A stretch of DNA of 64,000 bases, from positions 16,488-80,487 of the forward strand of contig NZ_JALPVJ010000034.1 of assembly GCF_023544445.1 (NCBI RefSeq). Reading direction: 5' to 3'. Source of the stretch: Actinoplanes sp. M2I2 (GTDB lineage: Bacteria; Actinomycetota; Actinomycetes; Mycobacteriales; Micromonosporaceae). Positions 1 to 9,019 of this stretch are shown piece after piece (within the stretch, counting starts at the first letter, position 1; each line of letters starts with the position of its first letter). The notes under the pieces were generated by a model. The model had not been told where the DNA came from. It did no database searches and saw only the letters and a program-made list of their open reading frames with translations. A program made the translations under genes and the position numbers.

Positions 1-5
1 CGGCG

Positions 6-965
6 TCATGGGGCGGACCGTCCCGGGGCGGTGTCGTCGCACTTCTGGCCCTTGTTCAGGCAGGTCACGACGCGGGCCATGCGCGCCTCGGGCATGAGGT
101 TGACGAGGAACCCGTGGTCGGTCGCGGGGTCGTTGTCCTGGTCGGCAAAGGCGTCGATCTGGTAGCGGGCGCCGCGCGGGACGGCGTACGTCATGGTGAT
201 CTGGAGGCGGGGAACCGCGAAGGTGCCGACCGGGCAGCCACCGCTGGCGCCCGGGAAGACGACGTGCTGCCGGTGGCCGGTGCTGTCCAGTTGCCGGCCG
301 TCCCAGCAGCTCGGGAAGTCGAAGATCCGCACGACGGTGGCGCCGTCGTCGCAGATCGGATACTTCATGGTCTGCCTCTCGAGCGCGTTGGAGCAGGTCC
401 AGCGGGCGCGGGCCTGAGCGCCGCCGTTGGTGTGGGCGTAGGCATCGCCGACGGCCGCCACCAGCAGCGGCGGCATCGGCAGCACCGGGCCGCGCGGGTT
501 GCCGTAGTAGGTCAAGGTCAGCGACACCGGCACCTGAACCGGTCCGCCATGCTCATTCTGCTCCTCGTCCGCAAGTCGCAGCACAGCCCAGAAGTACGTC
601 GAGGCGTCGCCGTTCGAGCAGGTCGTCGGCTTTCCCGCCAAATCGGCCACGGTCGAGTCGTCCCGGACCCCGAGGTTGCCGACGTAATCGTGCAGGTGGT
701 GGGCCGGGCCCGGCCGCCTCGGCGTGACCACGATGTTGGCGCTGTTGCGGTGCCCGCGCTCGTTGCGGCCACAATTCCAGGTGTACGACCCGGTGGAAGC
801 GCCGGCCACCGGCGCGACCGCCGCCGGCACGACCTCGGCATCGGCCATCCGCGTGTAGTAGGGCCCCCACGAGTCCCGGGCGATGTGGACCGTGACCACG
901 GTGGCCAGCACAGCCGCGGTCAGCAACGCTTCGAGAGCGACCACGAACCGCCCAGCCGAGGCCAT
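6..965 (-). CDS. DUF1996 domain protein, membrane-anchored or secreted
   Basis: A 319-residue protein with an N-terminal hydrophobic segment (residues about 5-25), so probably exported or anchored. The body matches the DUF1996 family: a His-rich HHLHDYVGN stretch, a TYFW motif, then FPSCWDGRQLDS followed by GHRQHVVFP and a GGCPV motif near the C-terminus, with several paired Cys. The function of DUF1996 is unknown. The reading frame is open far upstream, but I chose the ATG at 965 because a GAGG ribosome-binding site lies 7 nt before it; the ATG at 971 sits too close to that site. The gene runs to within six bases of the window edge, so its downstream neighbour is not visible. Confidence 0.75.
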   Translation of the reverse strand: MASAGRFVVALEALLTAAVLATVVTVHIARDSWGPYYTRMADAEVVPAAVAPVAGASTGSYTWNCGRNERGHRNSANIVVTPRRPGPAHHLHDYVGNLGVRDDSTVADLAGKPTTCSNGDASTYFWAVLRLADEEQNEHGGPVQVPVSLTLTYYGNPRGPVLPMPPLLVAAVGDAYAHTNGGAQARARWTCSNALERQTMKYPICDDGATVVRIFDFPSCWDGRQLDSTGHRQHVVFPGASGGCPVGTFAVPRLQITMTYAVPRGARYQIDAFADQDNDPATDHGFLVNLMPEARMARVVTCLNKGQKCDDTAPGRSAP

Positions 966-1614
966 CGACATACCTCGACGATACCCAGTGCCGGCCCTTT
1001 CCGGGGACGACGAGTTCCGCCCCCACGCTTCCCGAGCCGCTCCGCTGCAGCACAGCCTGTGGATAGGCGATGAGACGTGTCCGATTGTGGATAACGCCGA
1101 TGGAGCGATCAAGACCCCCGGCCGACCGCAACGCCTCCATCGAGAGGTCGAGCCGGAGCGCCGCCGTGATGTATCCCGGGCGGTGTCCTTGACCGCGGGC
1201 GAGCCATGTCGCTGCAAATCGCGAAACCTGACCGACCCCCACCGACTGGACGCCCCCGACGGCACCATGACGCCGGCACATCAGCCGGGGCGGCACGGCT
1301 GTGTGATTCGTTCAGCCCCTGTGAGGATCCGGCCGCCCGCGACCCACGCGGTCTGCCGTTCAGGACATGAAGCACGCCACGAACAGGGCGTATCTGTCAC
1401 TCGATCGGTGGATAACCCGCCTCGACGGTCCGCCCACCTAACCAACGCGGTTGGCCCTGCGCCGGCGAGGACTCGCTCGCGGACCTGCGGAAGTCCCCGT
1501 CGACGGGCCTATCCACGCGGCGATCCGCTGGTCACGTGCCGGGCGCCGGGCTGCGGGCGCGGCGGCTATAAAGCCAGGACGTACGCGCCCGCCCCTCCCG
1601 AGGAGGTTGCCGTC
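966..1614. other. Intergenic region with several TGTGGATA-type words
   Basis: No credible gene. The region separates two divergent genes and should hold both promoters. It contains a perfect complement of the classical DnaA box (TGTGGATAA, 1086-1094) and one-mismatch versions at 1059-1067 and 1407-1415. No AT-rich unwinding region or replication gene is nearby, so an origin is not claimed. Confidence 0.4.
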
Positions 1615-3087
1615 ATGGGAGCGCCCGAATCCGCCCCGGTCACCGAGCCGTCCACCGCTCCGCTCCCCGGTCTGCCGTCCCCCCGCACGGGCGACGACCC
1701 GCCGAGCGCCACCGCGCCCGGTCAGCCGTCGAACGACCAACCGTCTTCCGGCCGGCCGCCGAACGATCGCCCCTCAATTGGCCTGCCGTCGAACGATGGG
1801 CCCCCGAACGATCGCCCCTCAAACGATCACGCCTCGAACGGCCTGTCGTCTATCGACCGTTCCTCGAACGGCCTGCCCTCGAACGACCAGCCCTCGAACG
1901 ACCAGCCCCCGAACGGCCTGCCGTCGAATGAGCAGCCATCGAACGGTCTGTCGTCTATCGACCGTTCCTTCAAGCCCCAGCCCTCGAACAACCAGCCCTC
2001 GAACGACCAGCCCTCGAACGGCCTGCCGTCGATCGGCCTGCCGTCGAATGAGCAGCCATCGAACGGCCTGACCTCGAACGACCTGTCGCCGACAGAGCAC
2101 CTTTCGAACGATCCGCTCCCGCACGACCAGCCCTCGAACGACCGGCTCTCGGACGGTCCGCCGCCGGACGGTCCGTCGCCCGGCGTGGTCGCGTCGCTCG
2201 GCGCCCGGCTCCGCAGTCACCTCGTAGGCGGGCGGGTGACCTCGATCGATCCGCCTCGACCCGAGGTGCCGAGACAGCGCAAGCCCACGGCCGTGCCCGG
2301 CGATCTCCCTGCCGCCCTCGAGGCGCTGGGCGACCGGAATCCGGCCGCCGCTCAGTTGCTCTGCCTCTGCTCGGTGCTGCACCGGGCGCCGGTGCCGGTC
2401 GACGTGTTCACCCGGTCGCTCGACCGGATGCCACTCCCGCTCGGCGGCGTTGCCCAGCTCCAGTTCAACGGTCTGGTCGCGGCTCTCGTCCAGTCCGGCC
2501 TGGCTCAGCGGGCCGCCGGCGGACTGCGGGTTCCCGAACCGGTGCGCGAGGCCGTCCGCGACGACCTGGGCGACGAAGCGGCCGGGATCTGCCGAACGTA
2601 CGCAGGGGTTTTGATCGCCGCGGCCGCGCCCGACGACGTAGCCGAGCCGTCCGGATGGCCCCGGTGGGCCGCACTGGCCCCGCACCTGATCGCCGCCGAC
2701 GCCGCGCACAGCACAGACCCGGCACTGCGGGCAGCGGCGTGCCGCCTGGTGGTGAGCCTCCTGCACCGCGGCAAGGCCCGCCCGGCCCGGACGATCGCCG
2801 CCGAGCTGCACACCGGCTGGCGTGGGCTGCTGGGCCCCGACCACCCCGACACGCTGCGCTGCGCCCACGAACTGGCCCGCTCACTGGTCGCCGCCGGCGC
2901 CCTGCTCCCCGCCCGCAAACTGCTTGACGACACGGTGGACCGCCTGGTCGCAGCCCTGGGCCAGAGCCATCCCCAGACCCGCATCGCCGCCGAAACCCGC
3001 CGCGGCGTCCTGCTACGGATGGGCGGCATGCCCCGCCCCGACGGCTCCCGCCCCAAGGCAGCACACCGCCGCCGAAAACAGCCCTGA
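1615..3087 (+). CDS. Protein with pentapeptide tandem array and C-terminal TPR-like region
   Basis: A 490-residue protein in two parts. Residues 38-187 are 30 consecutive five-residue units of the type PSNDQ/PSNGL, which should be disordered and cell-wall or linker-like. Residues about 225-480 are Ala/Leu-rich and helical, with a GPDHPDTLRCAHELA stretch typical of the kinesin-light-chain-like TPRs found in actinobacterial STAND proteins, but there is no NTPase domain. The start ATG at 1615 follows a strong GAGGAGG site; the frame is open upstream but without such a site. It may be a truncated relative of STAND/TPR regulators onto which a repeat array was grafted. Function unknown. Confidence 0.7.
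   Translation: MGAPESAPVTEPSTAPLPGLPSPRTGDDPPSATAPGQPSNDQPSSGRPPNDRPSIGLPSNDGPPNDRPSNDHASNGLSSIDRSSNGLPSNDQPSNDQPPNGLPSNEQPSNGLSSIDRSFKPQPSNNQPSNDQPSNGLPSIGLPSNEQPSNGLTSNDLSPTEHLSNDPLPHDQPSNDRLSDGPPPDGPSPGVVASLGARLRSHLVGGRVTSIDPPRPEVPRQRKPTAVPGDLPAALEALGDRNPAAAQLLCLCSVLHRAPVPVDVFTRSLDRMPLPLGGVAQLQFNGLVAALVQSGLAQRAAGGLRVPEPVREAVRDDLGDEAAGICRTYAGVLIAAAAPDDVAEPSGWPRWAALAPHLIAADAAHSTDPALRAAACRLVVSLLHRGKARPARTIAAELHTGWRGLLGPDHPDTLRCAHELARSLVAAGALLPARKLLDDTVDRLVAALGQSHPQTRIAAETRRGVLLRMGGMPRPDGSRPKAAHRRRKQP
1726..2175 (+). repeat. 15-bp in-frame tandem array, 30 units
   Basis: Exactly 450 bp made of 30 units of 15 bp, consensus near CCGTCGAACGACCAG, coding for PSNDQ-like pentapeptides (PSNDQ, PSNGL, SSIDR, PSNEQ, PSNDR and others). 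Units are degenerate but in register throughout. Some higher-order order exists: the series PSNEQ-PSNGL recurs at units 14-15 and 22-23, and SSIDR at units 9 and 16. This is not the right-handed pentapeptide-repeat family A(D/N)LXX. Confidence 0.9.
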
Positions 3088-3501
3088 CGCCATCAGCCCG
3101 AGCCCAGCACACCGCTCGACACCATCGCCCATGCCGACGCGGCCGGCCGGCGTCCGACCAAACGACCAACCGCTCCAGCAAGATCCTGGACCGACTCACC
3201 GTGCCCATCGGTGCACCCGATTGCCTACTCAGGGCGCATGACCGATATCCCCTTCTGCCGAAGAGAGCGCGCTGACAAGGCCAGCGCCTGGTTAGGGCAA
3301 TTGCGCTCTTGAGACAGTCAACGGTCTGGCGTAGTCAAAATCTGCCATCTCGCCATACGCTAAGAACGCCATGGCCGACGAAATCAGCTGACCATGGTCG
3401 CTTCAGGAGACAGAGCCACGTCGGCCTGATTGTCGAATTCTTAGCGGCCTGGGCGTTTGCCCCCGGGACGGTCTGGTCGAATGCCGTCCCGGGGCGAGCG
3501 A
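3088..3501. other. Intergenic region between convergent genes
   Basis: No credible coding sequence or clear terminator hairpin seen. The first 150 bases keep the codon-like composition of the gene upstream, perhaps an eroded 3' extension. Confidence 0.4.
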
Positions 3502-3903
3502 TCAAAACGCCATCAAGCCGGTGTATCGTGCGTCGTTGTAGAACTTGAAGTAGAAGTGCACGCCGTCGCGGACATTGGTGGCCACTCTGACCCATTGCCC
3601 TGACCGGGCGTAAGTGGTGCCCGCCTGGCAGCCGGGGCCGCTGGGGAAACACACCTTAACAAAGGTGTTCTGATCGGACCGCATGTTGATATCTGCGCAT
3701 GCTGAGGTGGTGATGAAGCGGATTCCAACGGGATGCTGATAGCCGCCCTCGGGCTTGGTGAAAGACGAGCCGCTGCCGTAACAGCTGACGGCGGCGGCGG
3801 ATACCTCCTTCGTCGTTCCGGCTTCGGCCGGTCCGGTAGCGCCGAACGTGAGCGCCGCGCCGATCACCGATGCCCCCACAGCTTTGACCATTCGCTTGAC
3901 CAT
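3502..3903 (-). CDS. Small secreted protein of unknown function
   Basis: A 133-residue protein with a Sec-type signal peptide (residues 1 to about 28, ending AEAG) and a mature domain of about 105 residues with four Cys that could form two disulphides. The mature part is rich in aromatic residues toward the C-terminus (HFYFKFYNDARY). The start ATG at 3903 has an AAGGAGGA site at good spacing. It belongs to the many small exported proteins of actinomycetes for which no activity is known; similar-sized secreted proteins occur at 35.5 and 36.3 kb. Confidence 0.7.
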   Translation of the reverse strand: MVKRMVKAVGASVIGAALTFGATGPAEAGTTKEVSAAAVSCYGSGSSFTKPEGGYQHPVGIRFITTSACADINMRSDQNTFVKVCFPSGPGCQAGTTYARSGQWVRVATNVRDGVHFYFKFYNDARYTGLMAF

Positions 3904-4723
3904 GAAGATCCTCCTTGGACGGACGTTTTCGAGGAGTATCCCAAGAGAGATATATTCCTGATACAACGCCTGCTGAGCGTGGACAGGACATACATGGCGG
4001 CCTCTTCGCCGACGGGACTTCATGGGCGTGCCGATCAGCGCCTGGTGTGCTACTGCTGTGACTTGATAAGAGCGTCTGCCCGTCTGTTGAGCGATGTGCA
4101 CTCTTTTGCCGCCGAGCGTGCGCGCGGGACTGCGGAATCGGTCACGCGGCGTAGCGTCGACGCAAGTTGCGTTCCTGGCCGGGCAGCGGTCGTGCCACCA
4201 GCACATAAGTAGCCGCGATCCGCGCGACTACAATTTAACCATCACGCTTTCGGGGCTGCAGGAGGCGTGCGTGCCAGCCTTCCGATGCGGGACCTTGGAC
4301 CGTTACAGCCACCACCTGCGCCTGCGCAAAACATATCCATGCCGGTCAGGCGGCATCGTCGTACCCGTAGAGCACACGTCGAGGGGGAAAGCGTTTCGGA
4401 TGTCGAGACGCCCCAGCCCGTCCGGGTCGACGGCCTGCGCAGGTATCGGATTCAACGGCGAGTGTTCGTGACGCCCTGATGCGGGAGGTGGAGCCGCCGG
4501 CGCTGACGTCCCGTGCCGGCGACCACGAACGCCGTGAGCGCCACGACTCAGTCACGTCGAAGAGACCGGAGCAGGGACGCGATTCTTCTTCGACTGCAGC
4601 CTTGACGTAACGAAAGTCGCGTCCGATCCACGATTTCCTTGAGTGGAAGGGGTGAGGAACCGAATACAGCAGCTGGTACGCCCCGGCGAAGCCTGGCGGC
4701 CAGCAGACCCCTGGAGATCACTC
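3904..4723. other. Long intergenic region without recognisable gene
   Basis: Several short open frames exist on both strands but none has a ribosome-binding site plus recognisable protein features. The stretch near 3935-3965 is locally AT-rich (a run with ATATATT), which could be part of the promoter of the leftward small secreted protein. The rest is unexplained. Confidence 0.4.
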
Positions 4724-5160
4724 ATGACCAGCCGTCAGTTCGTGACCTTCGACGTGGCGAACGAGTTCTTCGGAGTCCCGGTGGAAATCGTGCAGGAAGT
4801 CCTTCTCAACGAGAAGTACACGCCGATGCCGCTCGCCCCGGACGGGTGGGGGGTCTGTTCAACCTGCGCGGTGAGGTCGTCGGGACGGTGGATCTGCAGG
4901 TCCGGTTCGGGCGGCCGCCCAGGTCGATGTCAGGTCCGGTCGTCAACGTGGTCGTGCTGGTCGGCGGTGAGCCGGTGAGCCTGCTGGTGGACCGGATCGG
5001 GCTGGTCGCCGATCTCGACGATGCGGCGTTCGAGTTGCCACCGGACACACTGACCGGGCCGACCCGGGCGATGATTGTCGGTTCGTACAAGACGGAGGAT
5101 CGGCTGCTGCTGGTGCTCGATGTCGCCGAATGCGTCAACATCGTTCGCGCCGCAATGTAG
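4724..5160 (+). pseudogene. cheW: CheW-like scaffold protein, frameshifted
   Basis: Residues from ATG 4724 read as the start of a CheW domain (QFVTFDVANEFFGVPVEIVQEVL, then PMPLAPDG), and the CheW core continues in another frame with GGLFNLRGEVVGTVDL and the C-terminal strand LLLVLDVAE. The frame changes within 4844-4853, a GGGTGGGGGG run; adding one G there restores an uninterrupted protein of about 145 residues, a normal CheW length. CheW couples chemoreceptors to the CheA kinase. There is no other chemotaxis gene in the window, so this is an orphan copy. A GGAG site lies 8 nt before the start. The break may be a real mutation or a homopolymer sequencing error. Confidence 0.8.
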
Positions 5161-5396
5161 GCGGGCCGGCGGAACCGCCCGTACTTCAACCCCGGCGAGC
5201 AGAACTATGGGGATGGAGTCGACGTCGAGTGTCCGCTTCTGCCGCGATCCGCGCTCGGCCCGGGGCCACCGCCATCACGTCCGGTGGACGACCGCGATTG
5301 GCCGGCGCCTTGTCGTGCCGAGGAGCGGATGTTGGCGTCGATTGACGCAACCCCTCAGCACGTGCCTTGAGGCGTCTGTTGATTAAGGTCCGTGGC

Positions 5397-5744
5397 ATGC
5401 ACATCACCCTCACGGAGCACGCTCGGTGCCGATACGGTGACGAGTATCAGCCGCCAGTCTTGCGATGTTCCGAGGACCATGACGACCGGCACTTCATCGA
5501 GAAGCTGACCTTCGCCGATGCCGACGAAATCCTGAGGATGCTGCATGCGCTGTGCCCGCACCTCGTCGACGGCCTTCTCCCTGTGTGGGTGCGTAACCTC
5601 GCCTACCGACTGGTACTCCTACAGCGGCCCGACGATCCCGCATTGATGCGAGAGGCGGCGCAAAACCTGGGGCTGCACGGGCCGGACTGGGATGACAGCG
5701 CGGCAGACCTGGAACGCCGAGCCGCAGCTCTGGAAGGGGCTTGA
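5397..5744 (+). CDS. Hypothetical protein, 115 residues
   Basis: A small soluble acidic protein, no signal peptide or membrane segment. The N-terminal half is His/Asp/Glu-rich (SEDHDDRHFIEKL), the C-terminal half helical and ending in an acidic-Ala helix (DDSAADLERRAAALEGA). I do not recognise a family. ATG 5397 was preferred to the frame opening 30 bases upstream because AAGG precedes it at about 10 nt. It follows the broken cheW with a gap of 236 bases and may be unrelated. Confidence 0.5.
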   Translation: MHITLTEHARCRYGDEYQPPVLRCSEDHDDRHFIEKLTFADADEILRMLHALCPHLVDGLLPVWVRNLAYRLVLLQRPDDPALMREAAQNLGLHGPDWDDSAADLERRAAALEGA

Positions 5745-5881
5745 GCAGTCGGCAGCTGCCCCAGCAGCGTGCACTGATCTGCCGCGATCCGCGCGCTTAG
5801 ATAGCCGAGAGTCAACGTCCCATGGGTGCCGCCGTGCTCACGGGAACAGGCGCGTCGTCGGCGGCGTGCCGGACCCGCCGC

Positions 5882-6062
5882 TCAGGCCGGGCTGAACTGG
5901 ATGAGGACCGATGCGGTCGGCAGCTCGTCCGGGGCGGGTGGCGCCTCGGTGCGCCAGGCCCAGCCGTACGCTCCATCGCCAGCCCGGCGGAAGGCGGTAG
6001 GCGTCGGCGATGCCGCCGGCCGTGCCGCTGGAGAAGCCGAGAATGCCCGACTCGAAGGCCAC
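5882..6062 (-). pseudogene. Possible gene fragment, frameshifted
   Basis: On the minus strand a coding-like stretch reads AFESGILGFSSGTAGGIADAYRLPP, then an in-frame shift is needed to continue as WRTEAPPAPDELPTAS and stop at 5882. The two halves look like one protein C-terminus broken once, but I cannot name the family and there is no start. It lies between a frameshifted cheW and a TPR gene with a nonsense codon, so a decayed region is plausible. Confidence 0.25.
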
Positions 6063-6247
6063 CTCGAGGACCCGGCGCCGGGTTCGGGCTACTTGCCGCG
6101 AACGCTCAAGTCCAGGCGGTGCGGGCCGATCGAAGGGAAATGACCGACGACGTCGTGGTGCGGCAGGCTCACCTGCTCTGAGACGTCAACCGCTTCGCCG
6201 AGGCCTCCGCCCTGGCCGCCCGGCTGATCGCGGCCGAGCCCGGGAAG

Positions 6248-7384
6248 GTGGCCGGTTGGCTGGTGCTCGCCCGGGCCCGCCTGCTCGCCGGGGACCCGGC
6301 CGCCGCCTTCGACGCGGCAGTCGCCGCGGGCCGCCTCGCTCCTAATCTCCCCGATTGTCACGCGCTGGCCGGCGCTGCGCTCGCCGGTATGGGTCGCCAT
6401 GGCGAGGCTGCCCGGGCCATGCGCGAGGTCGTCGCCCTCGAGCCGCACCACTTCCGTGGCTACGAGATGCTCGCCGACGTGCTCAACGACAGCGGTGAAG
6501 ACCCGGTCGAGGCGCTCACCGTGGCCGGCGTCGCCGTGCGGCTGGCCCCTGAACGGGCCGCAGCCCACGTCACTCTCGGCACTGCCCTCGCCGTCGCCGG
6601 CCGGGGCCGCGAGGCGCGGGAAGCGTTCCACACGGCCCTGCGACTCGATCCGGACCACGCGCCCGCTCACAACGAGTTGGCCCGCCTGAACGCCCAGGGC
6701 CGGAACCCGTTGGCGGCGGGGCAGCTGGCCGCCGCGGCATCCGGGTTCGCCGCGGCGCTGCGGATCGAACCCCGGCAACAGGCCGGCCGCGACAATCTCG
6801 ACCGGGTGTTACGCGTATTCCTGGTGCGTGTCTCCTATGCGCTGATGGTCCTCGGCTACGTCGCGGCCCGTGTCGCGGACGACCATCCCGCTGCGGCCCG
6901 GCTGCTGGCGCTGGTCGCAGTGGCCGGGCCTGCGGCGTACGCCTGGCGCTTCCTGCGTCGGCTCGGGCTCGGCCTCCGCGCGTACCTGAGGGACGTCCTG
7001 TCCACCACCCGGATGAGGATCGTCCTGGCGTGTACCGGCACGGCCGTCGCCTTGTCGATCAGCGCGACCGTGCTACCTGACGAGATGACGTGGCCGTGCA
7101 CCGTCGCCGCATCAGTCACAGCCATTGCGGCCCGCGTAACGTTGCACTTCGAGACGAAAGACCATCTCTACGGCCGCGGCGAACGCACGCCGTATCACCT
7201 GAGCACCTTCACGCTCGTCTTGATCGCACTGCTGAGCGGCGTCACCACGCTCTTCCTGGCGGCGGTCACCATCTCCACCGGCAATATCGGCGGCGTCTTC
7301 CTCGGTGTGGCACTCGGTGTATTGCCCTTCCTCTGCGTCCGGTCCCTCGCGCGACGGGCCAGACGTCTTGATCAGGTCAGGTAA
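6248..7384 (+). CDS. TPR-repeat membrane protein; N-terminus cut off by an in-frame TGA
   Basis: About 378 residues: several tetratricopeptide-like helical pairs (each with LAGDPAAAFDAA or GRHGEAARAM-type signatures) over residues 1-190, then membrane segments from about residue 190 to the C-terminus, ending in basic residues. This TPR-plus-membrane layout is common in Micromonosporaceae. The natural start is almost certainly ATG 6140, which has a GAAGGGA site and reads MTDDVVVRQAHLL, but codon 14 is TGA (6179-6181); after it the first TPR continues in the same frame (DVNRFAEASALAARLI). Either the gene is a nonsense-mutated pseudogene or translation restarts at GTG 6248, losing half of the first repeat. 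Confidence 0.7.
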   Translation: MAGWLVLARARLLAGDPAAAFDAAVAAGRLAPNLPDCHALAGAALAGMGRHGEAARAMREVVALEPHHFRGYEMLADVLNDSGEDPVEALTVAGVAVRLAPERAAAHVTLGTALAVAGRGREAREAFHTALRLDPDHAPAHNELARLNAQGRNPLAAGQLAAAASGFAAALRIEPRQQAGRDNLDRVLRVFLVRVSYALMVLGYVAARVADDHPAAARLLALVAVAGPAAYAWRFLRRLGLGLRAYLRDVLSTTRMRIVLACTGTAVALSISATVLPDEMTWPCTVAASVTAIAARVTLHFETKDHLYGRGERTPYHLSTFTLVLIALLSGVTTLFLAAVTISTGNIGGVFLGVALGVLPFLCVRSLARRARRLDQVR

Positions 7385-7860
7385 TCGCTCGGTGTGACCG
7401 GGAATCATGCAAGCGACCGGCTCGGCCGGCGAAGTGTTCCGGCCGCGCGAAGCTGCCGATGAGTCAACGTTGCGGCTGCCGTGTACAGCTGGCCGGATCC
7501 CTGGTTGGTATGAATTTCTGTCAGCGTTACCTGCTCACTTCTTCGGCGTCCTATTCGAGATCTGACTTGTCGTCAGGGCGTTGCGGGACGAACGGCTTTA
7601 CTACTTTGCTGGGGTCCGGCGGGTCCGGGATCGGCCTCTGTGGTTCGTCTTTTTCCCGCCGGTATTCGCGTTCCCGTGGTGTATCACCATCGGGTATCTC
7701 TTTGTGGGCCATTCCTCACTGTCACCCACTCGGCGCCGCACCGGTCCAACTTCCCGTTGGACGGGACGCATGCATGCCCGGCTCACAAAGGCGCCGTCAC
7801 CCTGCTCGCCGGGCTCGGGGTAGTCGTTCACCGCAGTGCTGCCCCTACCGCCTCACCAGC
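7385..7860. other. Intergenic region between convergent genes
   Basis: No gene with a ribosome-binding site and recognisable features. Codon bias is lost and GC content is locally lower (7500-7700). A short hydrophobic open frame around 7640-7720 exists, but I do not call it. Confidence 0.4.
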
Positions 7861-8937
7861 TCAGCCGGGCGCGACGGTCCGGCTCGGAGCGGGGCTGACG
7901 TCGCGGCGGAGGTAGAGGGCGGCGACCCCGCCCGCCGGCAGGAGCAGCCAGCACGAGATGAGGCGGTAGATGACCACGGCGGCGGCGGCGGTGACGGCGG
8001 TGGAACCGGCCGCGGTCAGGCCGGCCACCAGGGCGGTGTCGATGACGCCCACGCCGCCCGGGGTCAGCGGCACCTGGCGGACGATCTGCACTCCCAGGTA
8101 GATGCCGGCCAGGCTGGTGATGCCGATCGGGAGGCCGACGGCCCGGCACGTCGCGACCAGGCAGAGCAGGTCGGTGAGCCAGTTGACGGTGTAGTACAGC
8201 GTGCCGACCACCCACTCGCGGGCGCGGAGCGCGGCGCCGGCCCGCCACGCCTCGCGGGCCGACGTGAGGGTGCGGCGGACGAAGGCGGCCACGCGGTTGT
8301 CCGGCTCGGGGCGCGCCGGTCCCTGGCCGGCCGGGCGGCGCAGCAGCCGCCGGCCGCCGAGCACGACGGCTGTGGTCAGCGCGGCCAGCCCGGCGATCAC
8401 GGCGAGCGGCTGCGGGCCGGCCAGCAGGTGCGGGTCGCGGGTGAGCACGGCCGCGCCGCCGCCGACGTAGAGCAGGGCCAGGCCGCCGATCGAGGCGAGG
8501 CCTGACACGATCATGGAGGCTGCCGCGATCTCCTTCGAGGCGCCGGCCCTCAGGTACTGCTTGCCCGCGTAGCCGGCCGAGACCGCGGAGCCCGCCGGCA
8601 TCGAGATCGAGATCGCCGTGCGGGCCAGGGTCACCGCCAGGGTGAAGCGCAGCCCGAGGCGTACGCCGAAGGCCCGCAGGATCTGCCGTTGCTGCCAGGC
8701 GAAGGCAGCGAGCGACACCGCTTGCAGCGCCACCGCCAGCGTCACCCACCAGTAGTCGGCGCCGGTCAGCGCGCGCAGGAACTCGCGCGGGTCGGGAAAG
8801 CGGCCGTGCAACCCGAACGCCGCCAGGGCCAGCCCGGCGAGCACGACAGCCGGCAACCGCAGCCGCGCCCACCACACCGCGCCGCCGGCCGGGCGTCGCC
8901 GGCGTACGGGCAGCAGGTCAGGCCGGGGAGCGGGCAC
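7861..8937 (-). CDS. YbhN/UPF0104-type membrane protein (LPG synthase TM-like flippase)
   Basis: A 358-residue integral membrane protein with about eight hydrophobic segments. It has the family's marks: ARTAISISMPAGSAVSAGYAGKQYL in the third segment region and a late PLTPGGVGVIDTAL motif. The family is the membrane half of lysylphosphatidylglycerol synthase (MprF); stand-alone members are thought to move lipids across the inner membrane. No synthetase domain is attached. The GTG start at 8937 is preceded by CAGGA. It is 82 bases downstream of sdaA on the same strand and could be cotranscribed, though a functional link is not obvious. Confidence 0.8.
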   Translation of the reverse strand: MPAPRPDLLPVRRRRPAGGAVWWARLRLPAVVLAGLALAAFGLHGRFPDPREFLRALTGADYWWVTLAVALQAVSLAAFAWQQRQILRAFGVRLGLRFTLAVTLARTAISISMPAGSAVSAGYAGKQYLRAGASKEIAAASMIVSGLASIGGLALLYVGGGAAVLTRDPHLLAGPQPLAVIAGLAALTTAVVLGGRRLLRRPAGQGPARPEPDNRVAAFVRRTLTSAREAWRAGAALRAREWVVGTLYYTVNWLTDLLCLVATCRAVGLPIGITSLAGIYLGVQIVRQVPLTPGGVGVIDTALVAGLTAAGSTAVTAAAAVVIYRLISCWLLLPAGGVAALYLRRDVSPAPSRTVAPG

Positions 8938-9019
8938 GCGGTGATCCTGGCAAACCGCTTCAACCCCCGGCCACCCGCTGTGATGTTCCTGTCACTAATT
9001 CTGGGCGAAATGTGCTCCC

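Noticed and set aside
966..1614. A chromosomal replication origin
   Set aside because: Only a few box-like words, no AT-rich region and no dnaA or dnaN nearby.
1819..2868. A long minus-strand gene with VRGLVVRG repeats
   Set aside because: It is the antisense of the 15-bp array and of the TPR-like region; the plus-strand gene has the ribosome-binding site and sensible protein features.
7459..8505. A plus-strand gene of about 350 residues
   Set aside because: Most of it is antisense to the YbhN-like membrane protein and has no domain features.
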